A stretch of 64,000 nt of DNA. Source: Periconia sp. R9002 (lineage: Eukaryota; Ascomycota; Dothideomycetes; Pleosporales; Periconiaceae). The translations under genes and the position numbers were made by a program. Positions 10,532 to 22,781 of this stretch are shown here, in pieces (position 1 is the first letter of the stretch; every line of letters starts with the position of its first letter). The notes beneath the pieces were generated by a model that worked only from the letters and a program-made list of their open reading frames with translations, had not been told where the DNA came from and searched no databases. The stretch lies in assembly GCA_023627715.1 (NCBI GenBank), contig JAMAHW010000019.1, forward strand, positions 169,994-233,993, written 5' to 3'.

Positions 10532-12381
10532 ATGTCAAATACTGCTTCCTTCCAACTAAATCATATTAATGCCCACCAACCAATGCAGGCCCAACCAAGG
10601 ACCAGTGGACGCCCGGATGATGTTGAGAGGGGCAACCGGTCCACTTCGCAGGACAAAGCCGTCTTACAAGTCATCGATGCGCCATTTGATGGAACAAGGC
10701 AATTACAGGAACGCGAAGTATTCAACCTTGACGACAAAGACATTCTTAATAAAATGAAGAATCTTCCGCAGCATGAGCCTAAATATGCAAGGATTCTAGA
10801 CATCACTGTTCACTCCGACTTCAAAGAAGAAGGCCTCAGGAGTCCCCAAGGCCCTCAGTCAACACAGAAAGCTAGAGAAGACTTGATCAGTTTTCTAAGG
10901 GAAAACTATACGCAGCCAGCACAGCCGAAACATCCAATCGACCCACGGCATATCTACAGGTGGCTCAGTGATCCGCTTCTCGTAAACGACATTGGCAGCA
11001 TCTCAGCCCAGTGGACTCAAAGCTTGGGTGGCGCCCCCAAAAATCTGTATCGGCTCGTTAACCGTACGAGTCTGCAACAGCATCCTCTAGATTATGACGT
11101 TCATCCTAGAGATTCATACTTGACATGTGCGCAGTGTGAAAATGATCGGCTGATAGGTGAGTGTTCTGCGTCACGGTCTCCCCCGTTGTTAACACGTCTT
11201 CAGTGATCATTGTCAACGATGTCTGGGCCAAGCAAAAATTCAGCACCGCCGGATCTGGGGATGAGCCTATAAAATTTGACAACCCACGCACTATTTCGAC
11301 TCTGAGAGACCGGAATGGTTTGACGTCAAAATTCTGTGACGGGACTCGCGACACTTTCGCCAAACTCTTAGTCTTGGACTTCTTCCTAGCATCCATATAC
11401 CTGCAACGGGTGGATTATTACGAACCCTTAATATTTCCGCTACTGTCCGAAGATGGTGTTGTGAAGTTTTCACTTACCAAGAACCCTCATCTTCAAGTTC
11501 CCTTGGGCCTCTTCGAGCCTCGATTATCTGCTACGGGCAAGGAGGCATTTAAAGAGATAGAGGATGCTGAAGGTATCTTAAGGAGCGTCAATAATTTGGT
11601 CGACTCGATTGAATTTGTGCTGGACGCTCTCAAGGAATCTGGTGTCCGGGGCTTTCAGACGCCTGACAACTACGACACACAGATAAAACAGCTGGAAAAA
11701 TTATGCAAAGAGCGCCACGACAACGCCGATAGAGCTCTCAATGCCCTTGTCCGCCAGTTGGACTACCTGACCAAAAGGCATGCTATCCGCGAAGCCAAAG
11801 CCATCAGAATCCTGACTATACTGGCGGCCTTCTATTTGCCTTTGTCGCTCGCAGCCACCTCCCTAGGCATGCAAACCCCGTTCAGGAAGGTTGTCCACTC
11901 CTTAACAAAAGATGATCCCGACGCGAACGATCACCCGGCATTGGTCGGATCGAATCTGTTGTTTGACTTCTTTGGCGTATTCGTTGGGCTTGCCTCCGTC
12001 ACCGTGTGGATCTATTTCATTATCAGATTTGCAGTCACACTCAAAGCAAAGGGATTGATGTATTTGTTTTTCTGGTCAAGAAAACCTCAAGATGCGTTCC
12101 ACTTCTTCCACTATGGAAGGCGATGGCGCTATGGTGGGAGAGGGGGTAGGATCTTTGGTGCGATTCGTAGAATTACCGAAGTTTGGCTCGGCTTCGGAAT
12201 GTCTATTACGCTCCCAATAATCTTCTGGCTAGGCATGATGGGCTCGACCCAGAAAGCATGGGACAGGGCCAGAGGGATGTTCACAGTTTATGCAGTAGGA
12301 GGCGGAATCCTCGGGGTTTTTTACACCAGCACCTACTGGATCTTGTACAATAGGAGGATTCGGCCTCAACAGAAGACGTAG
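10532..12381 (+). CDS. CorA-like Mg2+ transporter-type membrane protein
   Basis: Exons 10532-11156 and 11204-12381 give 600 aa; the 47-nt intron has GTGAGT donor and CAG acceptor. A long cytosolic-type region precedes a helical segment (around residues 330-410) and a hydrophobic C-terminal part with about four spans. The first span (LTILAAFYLPLSLAAT) is followed by GMQ at residues 430-432. This is the position of the GMN selectivity motif of true CorA channels; many fungal CorA-like proteins deviate here. More spans follow near FFGVFVGLASVTVWIYF, TLPIIFWLGMMG and VYAVGGGILGVFY. Cation transport is possible but not shown, and these large fungal CorA-like proteins are mostly uncharacterised. 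The start is the ATG before SNTASF. Confidence 0.8.
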
Positions 12382-13404
12382 CTAACTTTCATATGTTCTA
12401 ATGTGCCTATGTTCTCAAAGTCTCTGAGTAGATATCGAGGATGCCCACGATTCATGCAATGACTTCCCTGCGAAGCTACGTCTGCGTGTATCAGCAAAAT
12501 GGTCAATGCATCTCTTGTAGAGAAACTATAACCAAATTGCTCACTATACTTTCCTGATTTGTATCATCAGTAGGGCGAAACATGACTTTTCGCCTCTGAA
12601 GGTTGCATTCATGCGAATAAATAGTTCCCGAAAACTGCAACATGTATTCTAGCATGATCGACTTAGTATTTGCCGCTTACTGGACGTGCACCGATTTCAG
12701 CTGCGGATTTTAGCGACTCGGAGCATGAGTTCAAAAAGGGAAATTGTCCAAATGTAGACGTCTACCTTTCTTTGTCTCCTTGTTCGATCATCAATCCGCT
12801 GCACATGAAAATATTAGGGCTGAAGTTAAATGTCCGAATCCGCATCGATGAAATCAAAACGGACTTCCAATCTACATGGGTATGATTGCCCGCAGGAGTA
12901 ACGCTTGGAATGGGCGCGACCACAAGGAAAGTCAAATGCCAATCACGAACTCGGATCTCGTCCTGATCTCAGCAAACATTCAGCTGGAGACCAAGATTCA
13001 CCGTGGGAAATAAGGGTTTCGACGTTGATTTGGGGGTTAGTTCCGAGCCTCAGCCCGCCATGGAACAGCCTCCTTAACAGTCAGTGCTGCTTGAGATGTT
13101 TTGTTGCGTCGTACCTGGCCTGGGAGTTGCATTGTGCAAGAATAGCCAAATCAAGAAATTGTTCGTATCCTGACTCCATTCCATAAATTATGAGGGTTTT
13201 GTGATCTTTGGCGAAGGTTAGTCGAATGATTCAAGAGATCAGTATATAAAGTAGTTGCGATACTCACTATTTCGAGCACCACGCTACAGGCAGAGGCATT
13301 TCAGCAGCAATACCTAATACCTTGCTCATCCAATCGAGCTATCCATTCTTTTCCGCATACAATTTTTTCCAAAGCTATACCGCGTATCAATAACAATATT
13401 AATC
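12382..13404. other. Intergenic, CorA-like gene to hydrolase
   Basis: Short frames at 12670-13186 show no domain or coding character. The hydrolase promoter occupies the right end, with a TATATAAA at 13243. Confidence 0.6.
13243..13250 (+). promoter_or_regulatory. TATA box of the alpha/beta hydrolase gene
   Basis: TATATAAA about 155 bp upstream of the ATG at 13405, at a usual distance for an inducible fungal promoter. Inferred from sequence. Confidence 0.45.
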
Positions 13405-14774
13405 ATGGTCTTTCTCAAATCGAAGTTTGCCGCGATGGCCACATACATACTCGCAGCAGCGGCCACGACAAAGGGTTATGAGAATGACACGGACACCGAG
13501 GGATGTATCGGGAAGGGTCAAAATGCTCTGTGAGATCCCAGAGAAAGCAATGGTCCTTTGAAATCTCCACTGACAAGTACTTCCAGCGCGTCGGCCTACT
13601 ACCCTCCCAGCGGAGTGTGCTCTGACTTCTACGTCCCTCTCTCCATCGACTACGAAGGGCCCGAATGGAATGCCACCAGGTGGACAAACGCCTTTGAACT
13701 ACAGGACTTTCTCAGCACCGCGACGGCATCTAGTCGCGCCGGATATCCTGCCCCATTTGGCGCCATGAAGAGATTCCAGGGCACCTACGAGATTGCTGCA
13801 ACTTTCTGTACGCCCCGAACGCCCAAGGATGGCAAAGAAAAGACCGTCATTGTGGCCACTCATGGAATTGGACCAGCAAGGGAGCACTGGAACAGCCCGT
13901 ATCGACCCGATGAGTTCAACTTCGTCAAGCACTCTTTAGACAAGGGATACAGCGTATTCTTCTATGATCGCTTAGGTTGCGGCGCATCTTCCAGGTAAGT
14001 GAACCCGTCTACATTGTTTGATGACATTTTCTTCCTCTTGTCTCAAAGTTTGGAAAAAGTATCATTGACTAAAAATTCACGAACAGACTGGATGGCTTCG
14101 AAGCTTCTGTTTTCACCGCCAAAACCGTCCTACAGCAACTCGCCACCCTCGTCCGCGAGGGCAAGTACACGGGTAAGATCAAGGCTGAGAAGATTGCCGT
14201 CATCGGCTTCTCCTTTGGCTCTTACACAACCCACGCAGCCGTAGCCGAGAAACCAGAGATCGCAGACGCCGTCGTCCTGACTGGCATCGGCTTCAACATG
14301 ACCGGAATCAATGGCAACGGTTTGCTTCGTTCCTTCGTGCCTCGCATTGCCGCCGTCGAAAACCCAACTCTATACGGCGATCGTAACCCGGGATACATGA
14401 CGTGGCCATCCGTCTACGATCTCGTCATGAACTACTTCAAAGCGCCCAACTTTGACCAAGACGTGGCTCTCTACACCGAGTCGGTCAAGCAGCCCTACTC
14501 CATTGTCGAGTTTCTGACGTTTGCGCTACCGGCCGCCGTCAATGCCGACAAGTGGGACAAGCCCGCATTGCACATCACGGGAGAGCTTGATTATATCGTC
14601 ACCGACGGAACGACCAAGGGCGTTGTTGATCACCCGGCCAGAGAAATCTACAAAAACGCGAAACCCCTACAGATCAGTGTACACCCTGGCGCGAGCCATC
14701 ATCTCAACTTTGCAAAGAATGCCACGGGCGCTTACGAGGTCATTACCAGCTTCTTGAGTCAGAACGGGGTGTGA
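13405..14774 (+). CDS. Alpha/beta hydrolase, probably secreted
   Basis: Exons 13405-13529, 13587-13994 and 14087-14774 give 406 aa. Introns use GTGAGA and GTAAGT donors; the first has a CTGAC branch site. The N-terminus has a short basic start and a hydrophobic Ala-rich stretch (to about residue 22), consistent with a signal peptide. The core has the alpha/beta hydrolase layout: ATHGIG near the oxyanion region, FFYDRLGCGAS, then nucleophile elbow GFSFGSY with Ser220. A late Asp in ITGELDYI and a His in ASHHLNF can complete a Ser-Asp-His triad. Several N-x-[ST] sites fit passage through the secretory route. The substrate is unknown; esterase, lipase or peptidase activity are all possible. The stop codon of the first open frame (13531) is removed by intron 1. 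Confidence 0.85.
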
Positions 14775-16467
14775 GATGATGGAACAGAGCGTTGTGTAAT
14801 GAAGCTGTAGGGCTCACAGGGGTCGAAAACAGGCTGAAGAATGGTGGGTTGGGGAAGTAGTGCGATGGATGAATAGAATGGGTCTCCTATAGTGTTTGAT
14901 TTAGATCTTTGTTTCTCTACACTCGTTTGCTGCAGTTTGATTAATACATATTCTCTTGCCTCTGCCAACCTTTGTTACCCTTGGGAATGTTGAATTGGCT
15001 TGGCCATAGACTTGCGCTACACCGACATCACTTGGTTAGCAATGAAGCTTTCACGTCTATCTGGAGCAAGCGTCACTTGGCGCTCGAGGTTTCGTATGCG
15101 CTTTGATGGTCCTAGTTTTGCCAACTTGGTACATGTATGCCCCAAGAAATGAACGTATGCGAGCGAAAGCGTTTGTCACGGAATTGGTAACCTCCTGGTC
15201 GCGTGGGGTGTATACTTACATAAGGTAGGCAGGCAGCCATGACCAGTGGTTGGTGCTCATGTGCCATGTGGTTGCTGTCGCCGCACGCGTGGTAGCGAGC
15301 AGGGGAAGCGAGCACACGCCAGTCTTTGGTGGGTATGGGGATCGATCAATCTTGCATGCTGCAACGAACAAATCATGGTTCGATCAACTTGGGGAATTCG
15401 CTAACGATCGGATGGAGAATAATTGGTGTCCATGGTAGTAGGAAGTAGCCTGACGGACCTTTGGTAGGCAGTGGAGTGAAGTCAAGCTCGCCGGGACCAT
15501 CAAGGGAGATGAAGCCCAGTTGGCCCAGCTATGCCAAGTGCAGAGACGGGCAGTACTCATTGGAGACTTTTTGGCCAAGAAGGTTAGGTGGCGTATCTTG
15601 TTGCATCCGAAGAAATGTTGGTGTTGGTAGGGGTGGGACGAGCAGCGAATGGGTGGGCGGAGGTACGAATCCGTTTCCGTTTGGTTTTCTCTGCCAGTCC
15701 CACAAAATGAGGGGAAAGAGCCGCTGGATGCGAAGAATGGGGCGGGAGGTGACATTCGAAATTTTCATGGCGGGAGAGATGATGGAGATGGAGGATTGCG
15801 GCGGACATGGATCCAACCAACCTCGGAGCCCGGATTGGGACTAGGCTACGTGGCCCGCGGGGTACGTACTTAGCTAGGTGCCTACTACCGCCCGCATCTT
15901 TCACATTGACATTCATCTAACAACTTACCTACTTAGAATCAATCATGATTCGCCTCGGAATCGGCAGCTTCACACATGGGAACATCAATCCATGCATGTG
16001 GCTGCTTGCTCACGTGCGTGCCCCTTCTACTGCCGCTGCCTTATCCCCACATGGAACCACGGCTACATATATCACCACCACAGCGGGATCCATCGAGCAG
16101 CCAAGGAGCCTGGGCTATCCCACAGCCGCAGGGTCTCATCGGGTCTCCATGCGAACCTGGTCGTTAAGAGGGCGCTAGGATGACTGCGAGCATGGCAAAA
16201 GTCCACTAGGCCACTTCTGCTTGGTACCTTTTGCTGAAATGTGTGCCTTTTCTTCCATCTCGCTATCTACCTATCTTTCTTCTCTTATCGACTTTCAAGT
16301 CAGCCCAATTGCTCTCTCGTGAGACCCCTCCTCCTTCCTGTACCACCCCTTACATGGATTTCGTTGTCAAGTTCTTCTCCCTGCTCCTCAAATCTCTGCA
16401 CTGCCGGGCAAATTAATTGCCCTCCATTGTAGTGCCCAACCGTCATTGCCGCTCTTTGTGAACCATC
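14775..16467. other. Intergenic between hydrolase and permease
   Basis: About 1.7 kb with several mutually overlapping short frames on both strands (15384-16183) that lack domains. A CACGTG occurs near 16010. The last 250 bp are pyrimidine-rich and probably form the permease leader. Confidence 0.55.
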
Positions 16468-18629
16468 ATGGCGTCTACCGGCGTCGAGTATGTCTCCAAA
16501 CAGCCCTACAATCTCGAGAAGACTGCTCGCGTGGACCCTGAAGGAGGAAGTCCGGCCCCCAACTACAACGACACCGTTCGCCGTGCCTCTTTGGTAGGTT
16601 CCGTAAAGAACTATGATTCCACCCACCGAAAGCTCAAGCCGCGACACATTCAATTAATCGGTATCGGAGGGACCATTGGAACTGCCCTCTATGTGCAGAT
16701 TGGTAGGGGACTGATGAATGGCGGCCCAGGCAGCCTGTTTCTCGCCTTTACAATCTGGTACGTCGTCGCAAACCCCATCATCTGCATTCTTTGCCTTCTA
16801 GTGCTAACGAGCCAAGGTGTTCATTCATTCTTGCTGTTACACTATGTGAGATCTCCCTCTTCCCAATGCGACATTGTCTGCCCATCATATCCCCACGCGC
16901 CCAATGGGTTGTATTCCACTGATTCCCCAACGCGACCTTCCAAGCCCACACGCGCAAATAACGTACTAAAACTCAATCGCAAGGCATGGCGGAAATGGTT
17001 TCGTACCTCCCAATTTCCTCGCCATTCATTCGTTTTGCAGGTCGCTACGTCGACGATGTATGAGTTCCAACTTCCTTCCCCCCTTTCTCCTCTTGCCCCA
17101 AATTGACTAACCATCTTCATTTAGGCATTTGGTGTGGCCGCTGGCTGGAACTTCTTCATTTTTGAGGCTGCTCTTGTGCCCTTTGAGATTGTCGCTTGCA
17201 ACGTTATCATAACATTCTGGAGCTCGGCTGTGCCTGTGGGAGCAATCGTCGCAATCGTCATCGTGCTTTACGGGTATGCTTCGATATTCCCATACCATTG
17301 GAAATTCGTTGGCTAACAACCTTGCAGTCTGATCAACATGCTAGCAGTCAAATGGTATGGCGAATCCGAGTTCTGGGCCGCTCTGGGGAAAGTCTTGCTC
17401 ATCATCGGTTTGATCATCTTCACTTTTATTTCCATGTTGGGCGGCAATCCCCTCAAAGACCGATACGGATTTAGGTACTGGAAAAACCCTGGATCTTTTG
17501 CCGAGCTCTACCGGACGGGCAATCTTGGCCGTTTCCTCGGGTTTTTGCAGTGTCTTATCCAGGCCTCTTTCACCATCGCCGGTCCCGATTACGTCTCCAT
17601 GGCTGCAGGAGAGGCCGAAAATCCGAGGAAGATTATGCCTCGAGCATACAATGCCGTATTCTATCGGTTGACATGTTTTTTCGTGCTTGGAGCCCTCTGC
17701 GTTGGAATCAATGCAAGTGTCATCCACGCACAGCTCCTAGGAAGCTGATACTGACTTTACATAGGTACCCTACAATGACCCGACTATGATTGCGGCCTTC
17801 AAGGAGGGAAAGCCAGGAGCTGCTGCGTCACCCTATGTCATCGCCATGGACCGTCTCCGAATCGAAGGGCTTCCCCACATTGTCAACGCCATGGTCCTTG
17901 CATCTGCGTTCTCTGCCGGCAACTCCTACGTATATTGCGCTTCACGATCACTCTACGGTCTTGCTCTCGAAGGAAAAGCACCCAGAATTCTGACCAAATG
18001 TAGCCGAGCCGGTGTCCCTTATTATTGCGTCGGCGTCGTCCTTGTCTTCGCGATGCTGTCTTTCCTCCAGCTTGGAGAGAACTCTGCCAAGGTCTTGAGC
18101 TGGTTCGTCAGCTTGGTGACCGCTTCGCAGCTCATCAACTTCAGCGTCATGTGCTACACCTTTCTGCGCTTCTACAAGGCATGCCAGATGCAAGGGCTCG
18201 ACCGAAGGACACTGCCCTACAGGGGATTCCTCCAGCCGTATGCGGCGTACTACGGCTTGGTTGGAACTTTTATCATGGCTTTCGTTGGTGGATATACCGT
18301 ATTTTTAGACGATAATTGGAATGTTCCTGATTTTTTATTCTCGTAAGTCAACACCTCTGTCTCTATCATACAAACCCCCCTTCATCCCCGCTCTCTTCCA
18401 GCGAGGGCGCGGAACCAGTAACTGACAACAAATATGCAGGTACATGATGATCTTCCTATTCCCCGTTCTGTATTTTGGATGGAAATTCATCAAAAAGACC
18501 AAGTTCAAAAAGGCCCACGAAATAGATCTGCAGGAGGATCTCGAGGAGATTGAGGAATACACGCGGAACTTTGTCGAGCGCAAAGACGAGAACAGATTCA
18601 ACAGAGTCATGGACAGGATCTTTGGCTAG
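16468..18629 (+). CDS. Amino-acid permease, yeast AAT/APC family (seven exons)
   Basis: Exons 16468-16757, 16817-16845, 16984-17057, 17125-17273, 17328-17712, 17765-18342 and 18440-18629 give 564 aa. Plasma-membrane proton-coupled amino-acid import is the family role. The first span region shows LKPRHIQLIGIGGTIGTALY, the AAT-family signature, followed by about eleven more hydrophobic spans. Typical blocks include AGPDYVSMAAGEAENPRK (helix 6 region) and SAGNSYVYCASRSLYGLA. A soluble, acidic C-terminal tail ends in DRIFG. Two oddities: exon 2 is only 29 nt, and intron 5 begins with GCAAGT (17713) and ends with TAG, a GC-AG intron. Using GT at 17718 instead would insert Ala-Ser. Substrate cannot be told from sequence. 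Confidence 0.87.
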
Positions 18630-18866
18630 CGCCAGCGGATCAACTGGACGTGCCCGGTTTGAGGGACAGCCATATCGCACGCCAACGGTTTGTGGTAACT
18701 AGAGTACGTACACATGCCAAATAGAACCAGTACATTGAATTGAAGCTTTGATTTTGTGATTGGTATTCTCTGAGTGAGTTGTTCTTCTCTATCGAACACA
18801 CTATCAACGGCGTTCGCTTGGAGGTTTTGCTGATGAAATCAACCGTCATCCAGTATACATGAAGGC

Positions 18867-19838
18867 TCAGAACATGAAAGTCGGTATTTCAACATCCTTC
18901 TCCTTAGCCTTCTTCTGCGCTTCTCTATCTGCCTTTCGTTTCGCAAGGCGGTCCGACGTCTCTTTTGAGAATGTGGATCGTTTTGGTGTCTCATCATCTG
19001 CCTCATTCCACAGGTCTCTGGCGCGGCTTCTGGCCCCCGCGAGGGACCGTGCCGCAATCGAATGTTTGTCGTTCATTGAGGACTTGCTAGTATTCGAAGG
19101 CCTGTCAGGGCTTGGAGGCCGCTCGATATTGGAAAGTGTGTCGATAATCGAGGATTTGCTGGCATTTGAAGGCCTTCCATGGTGTAAGGGTCTATCGCTG
19201 TTTGAAGGTTTGCCATTACTGTCAGAAACTGTGTGCTGGTATACTTGTTTTCGCGGAGGGCAATCTAGGTCGTCGCTATCTGACGACTCTCCCGCATGTG
19301 CTGGGGTGGGAGTAGAAGTAGATTTAAGAGGTTTGTGGGTCTTTAAAAACCCCAAGTCAACGTCCTTAAGGGCCTTTTCTTGAGCTTCTATCTGTTTCTC
19401 CGCCCTTAAAATAAACTTCCCTTCGACAGAAGGCTTAGCGTCCGGGACTACCGGCCGTGAAATATGGTTCTTTTTCTCTTCAATCTGACTCTTCATGCGC
19501 TCGTATTCAGCTAGATGGAGATGCCGGGTGAAAATTTTAGCTGTTTGGAGGAACTCATCCTCGACCATAATCCATTCGTCATCGCGGAGGTCAAACTTAT
19601 TAACCCCACTATCCATGAATTCTATCTCTGGAGGGAGCTCAGGAATAGGTGGTGGTGAGGACGATGGTGCGCGCTGATGGTCGGAGACATCTTTATCATT
19701 CTCCAAGGTAGTGTTTTCGAAGAAATCATCATCTGAGCACGGCTCTCTGGGCTGGGGCTTGTTTGGATTGGCCGGCTTGGGGGGCTGCTTCAACTGAGGC
19801 CGGGTTCCTTTGTCGGCCCATGGTAGACGTCGTGGCAT
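18867..19838 (-). CDS. Conserved fungal protein of unknown function, 323 aa
   Basis: Single exon, convergent with the permease. I do not recognise the family by name. The N-terminus is Pro/Lys-rich. A structured-looking core at about residues 84-165 has DDEWIMVEDEFLQTAKIFTR and a predicted helix rich in Glu/Lys. The middle is Ser/Asp-rich with a near-duplicate RPSNASKSS (222-230) / RPSNTSKSS (246-254). The C-terminus is a basic helix of Lys/Arg/Ala/Glu (about 293-315) ending EIPTFMF. There is no signal peptide or membrane span. The composition suggests a nuclear or cytoplasmic scaffold, which is only inference. The ATG at 19838 is the only good start. Confidence 0.72.
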   Translation of the reverse strand: MPRRLPWADKGTRPQLKQPPKPANPNKPQPREPCSDDDFFENTTLENDKDVSDHQRAPSSSPPPIPELPPEIEFMDSGVNKFDLRDDEWIMVEDEFLQTAKIFTRHLHLAEYERMKSQIEEKKNHISRPVVPDAKPSVEGKFILRAEKQIEAQEKALKDVDLGFLKTHKPLKSTSTPTPAHAGESSDSDDLDCPPRKQVYQHTVSDSNGKPSNSDRPLHHGRPSNASKSSIIDTLSNIERPPSPDRPSNTSKSSMNDKHSIAARSLAGARSRARDLWNEADDETPKRSTFSKETSDRLAKRKADREAQKKAKEKDVEIPTFMF

Positions 19839-20906
19839 AATGTAGTGGGAAAACTTTGGAATGTTTGTTCAGTAGGCGTAGTTGAGGTGTCGCATTGTAG
19901 TTCTTTCCTTTTATCGCTCATGGTTACTTAGCAGCCGTTGTATAGTGTTTCATTATGAGAAGTGAAGGTGGTAGTGGTAGGCAAACGTGAGGTGAATGGG
20001 GCTTTCATGGTACCGCAGCACGTGGAGCCCCGGTTAGTCTAAGCCGAATAAGGATTAGACCACTCGCTTGCTTGCAGGTACCTTGTTGACTTCAACCCCA
20101 AATCGCTGCGTGTGCTCTTGTACAGTCACAAGGCAGCTTCGCTCTCCTTCCACGAGACTGACCGACTGTTTGATGCTGTCAGATTCCAAACCGTTCTATC
20201 TTGATCTTCTTGACGAACCTATGCTGACTTGTTCCAATCACAGGTGAAACATTTACTTGTTGCCTGCCTCGGCAGCAAGTGCGCATATAGCAACTGGTGC
20301 GCTACCTTCCTTTTTGAACACGTTGGTTCTTAACCGCAACCGCTCTTTTTACAAACTCCCCTTCGGAAAGTTGAGAATTCAAAAAGAAAAATACGACAGG
20401 ATTTTAATCAGTCTTTAGTATTGCTTTACGGTGGGAGTTTGTCAACACAGTCAGATTCCCTTACAGTCCCACAGTTGCCTATCTATCTGCCTGCACTGGA
20501 CGTTCCCAGGGAGAGAGAGAGCCCCGCAACAACAATCGCGACCGTACCTAAAAGCAAGGAAACGTTCGAATGTTCGAACCCAACGAAGAGACCAAAGGGT
20601 CTGTATTTGCTGTTTGAGTCGATTCGCTCCTTCTTGCTGTCCCTGTACCCCATCCCAACGTTACCTACGTTGAATGCACCAGCGTTATAACAACAACGTT
20701 CCCTGTTTCCAAAATTCACTGGCGCCTGGAAACCCAGAAATCATAAAACGTCGCCTTTCGAGCTGATCACGAATCTTACATCCTAACACCGCTTCTTCTC
20801 CGTATTGCTCCACGGCGGCCTCTTCAAACGGCTGGCTAAAGATCGATCCGCGACCACCATACTTATTCCCTTTCAAAGCTATCGAGATACTTATAAAGCC
20901 ATCAAG
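19839..20906. other. Divergent upstream region of 323-aa gene and kinase relic
   Basis: About 1.07 kb with no supported gene. The frames at 20421-20719 overlap on both strands without recognisable features. It presumably contains both promoters. Confidence 0.55.
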
Positions 20907-22781
20907 ATGTCTACATTTTTTCGGAGACCAAGTGACAGCTCCTCGAGTGAAGACGAGTCTAGTGAGAACCGTGAGAGCAGCGTGCCCATTGCCGAGGACA
21001 CTCTCCTTTCCAAGATCAACACTCTGGAATCCGGTCCAAGTGCTGCAGCTTCCCCAGCCGAAGAAACGACACAGGTGCCAGCATCTAGTGCACTGACGAG
21101 ATCAGGTACCAATGACCAACTGCGCGACCTCCTCTTGCATTCGTTATTAGAAGACAAGGCTTTGAAAGACACTGCCGATCGTATGGGAAAAAGCATAACT
21201 GATCCAGACGTCCAACAAACTGCAAAAGCCACATATCAAGGTCTCGCTCAGCGCTTCTCACACGTGCTTGATCACACTTATGCGAGTGACGAAATGAAAA
21301 GTCATCGTGCTACTGCGTTTGAGGGTATTGACAGGGCAACTCGAGCTCAGATGACTGGTTTGGCTGCAGCAGTTGACCTTACCACTGCTGGCGCTTCACA
21401 AGCTCTAATTGCACAACCCACTGTGACTTTCACCGGCGCTGCACAACAGGTGGCCACACATAATCTCAATCAAATGCTCGGCTTGCATACACCTATCCCG
21501 TCCTTCCTTCAGGGTATTCAGGGCCTCCATACCGATAGATACGAGCGTGATTTCTCGGAAATACAATTGGTGGGGAAAGGGGGGTACGGGAAGGTGTATA
21601 AAGTAAAACATAATCTCGACAATTCATTCTATGCCGTCAAAAGGATCACAGTAAGCCATGCACGGATGCAAGATATCAATAAACGAGGAGCCCAGGGAAT
21701 GGAGTGTCTACTTGAAGAAGTGCGATCCCTCGCGCGTCTCGAGCATGCCAACATTGTCCGCTACCATAACGCTTGGCTGGAGTACAAGGACGAGACGCCT
21801 GGCAATATTATACGCCCGACGCAACTCCTTGAAGATGCAACACCCGAATATCCCAGCGCGAGTTTCGGAAACACGTACGATGAACCCGGCCAGTATTCAG
21901 ATGCAGGTATTGTGTTCGAAGCTAGTGACACGGGCGCTGGAGCGCAGGAGAGCATTCCCCTTGCCAAACAAGTTACTAGGCGCAAGGACCGTAGAGCCAG
22001 TGAGGTGACAGTTGCTACCATCTCATCCACCCTATCTCATATGGGGATTGGGGGTGCAGAAGAGAATGACGATGTGGGCGGCGGAGAAGAAGCAGAAGAG
22101 GATGACGACGTTGAAGAAATATCGAGGACCGTAGATGAGTCGTCGAGCATGATGTCTAACAGGTGAGTCAGTCTTCTATGTCACAAGTATCTTTTTCTGA
22201 AGCCGGTGGTTCTAATTCGTCCCTAGCGACATGCCGATGCACCTCGTCACGACATCGTCCCGCTTCGCCGCAGGCCCAAGCCTGAATCTCAACATACAAA
22301 TGTCACTCTACGAGAGCAACTTGCACACCTTTCTTTCCTCCGAACAACCGCCACCAACGCACTGTTACCACACATGCATCTCGTTGGAGTTGATGGGCAG
22401 TATCCTCTCAGGTGTCGAATACCTCCACGCTCGTGGCATCGTTCACCGCGATCTTAAACCTGCCAACATTTTCCTCGCCTTTTCTACCGCCCTCCCGCCG
22501 GAGGTCTGACGGCTAGTGAGAAGTTGGACGTGTTCTCACTTGGGGTTGTCACCTTTGAGCTGCTGCGACGCTTTGAAACGCGCATGGAGCGCATCGACGC
22601 CTTGTCCAAGCTCCGCCACGGAGAACTACCCGAGGGATTCGGAGACGAGATGGGCCTTCTCATGGGTAGGGAGGTCGAACAATTGCTGATTGGTATGTTG
22701 AGGGAGGATGAAGAAGTCAGGTTCGGGTGTGCGGCGGTCCGCAAAGGAATCGAGAATATCGTCTCCGCTTTAAAGGGATAA
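20907..22781 (+). pseudogene. eIF2alpha kinase (HRI/PEK-like), internally deleted
   Basis: Exons 20907-22162 and 22227 onward; the intron has GTGAGT donor. The kinase domain opens normally: glycine loop GKGGYG (residues 224-229 region) and VAIK-type Lys245. The acidic insert (EENDDVGGGEE and following) is characteristic of eIF2alpha kinases. Next come [14 protein letters not shown] and HRDLKPAN (HRD at 492-494). Then the frame ends at a TGA (22507-22509) after [15 protein letters not shown]. Sequence in the next frame from 22500 continues with SEKLDVFSLGVVTFELL to the family C-terminus at 22781. The DFG magnesium motif, activation loop and APE region (of the order of 80 residues) are absent from the DNA, so no splicing can restore them. 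The predicted product is a catalytically dead 512-aa protein. Real decay, a pseudokinase and an assembly collapse are the alternatives. Confidence 0.75.
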
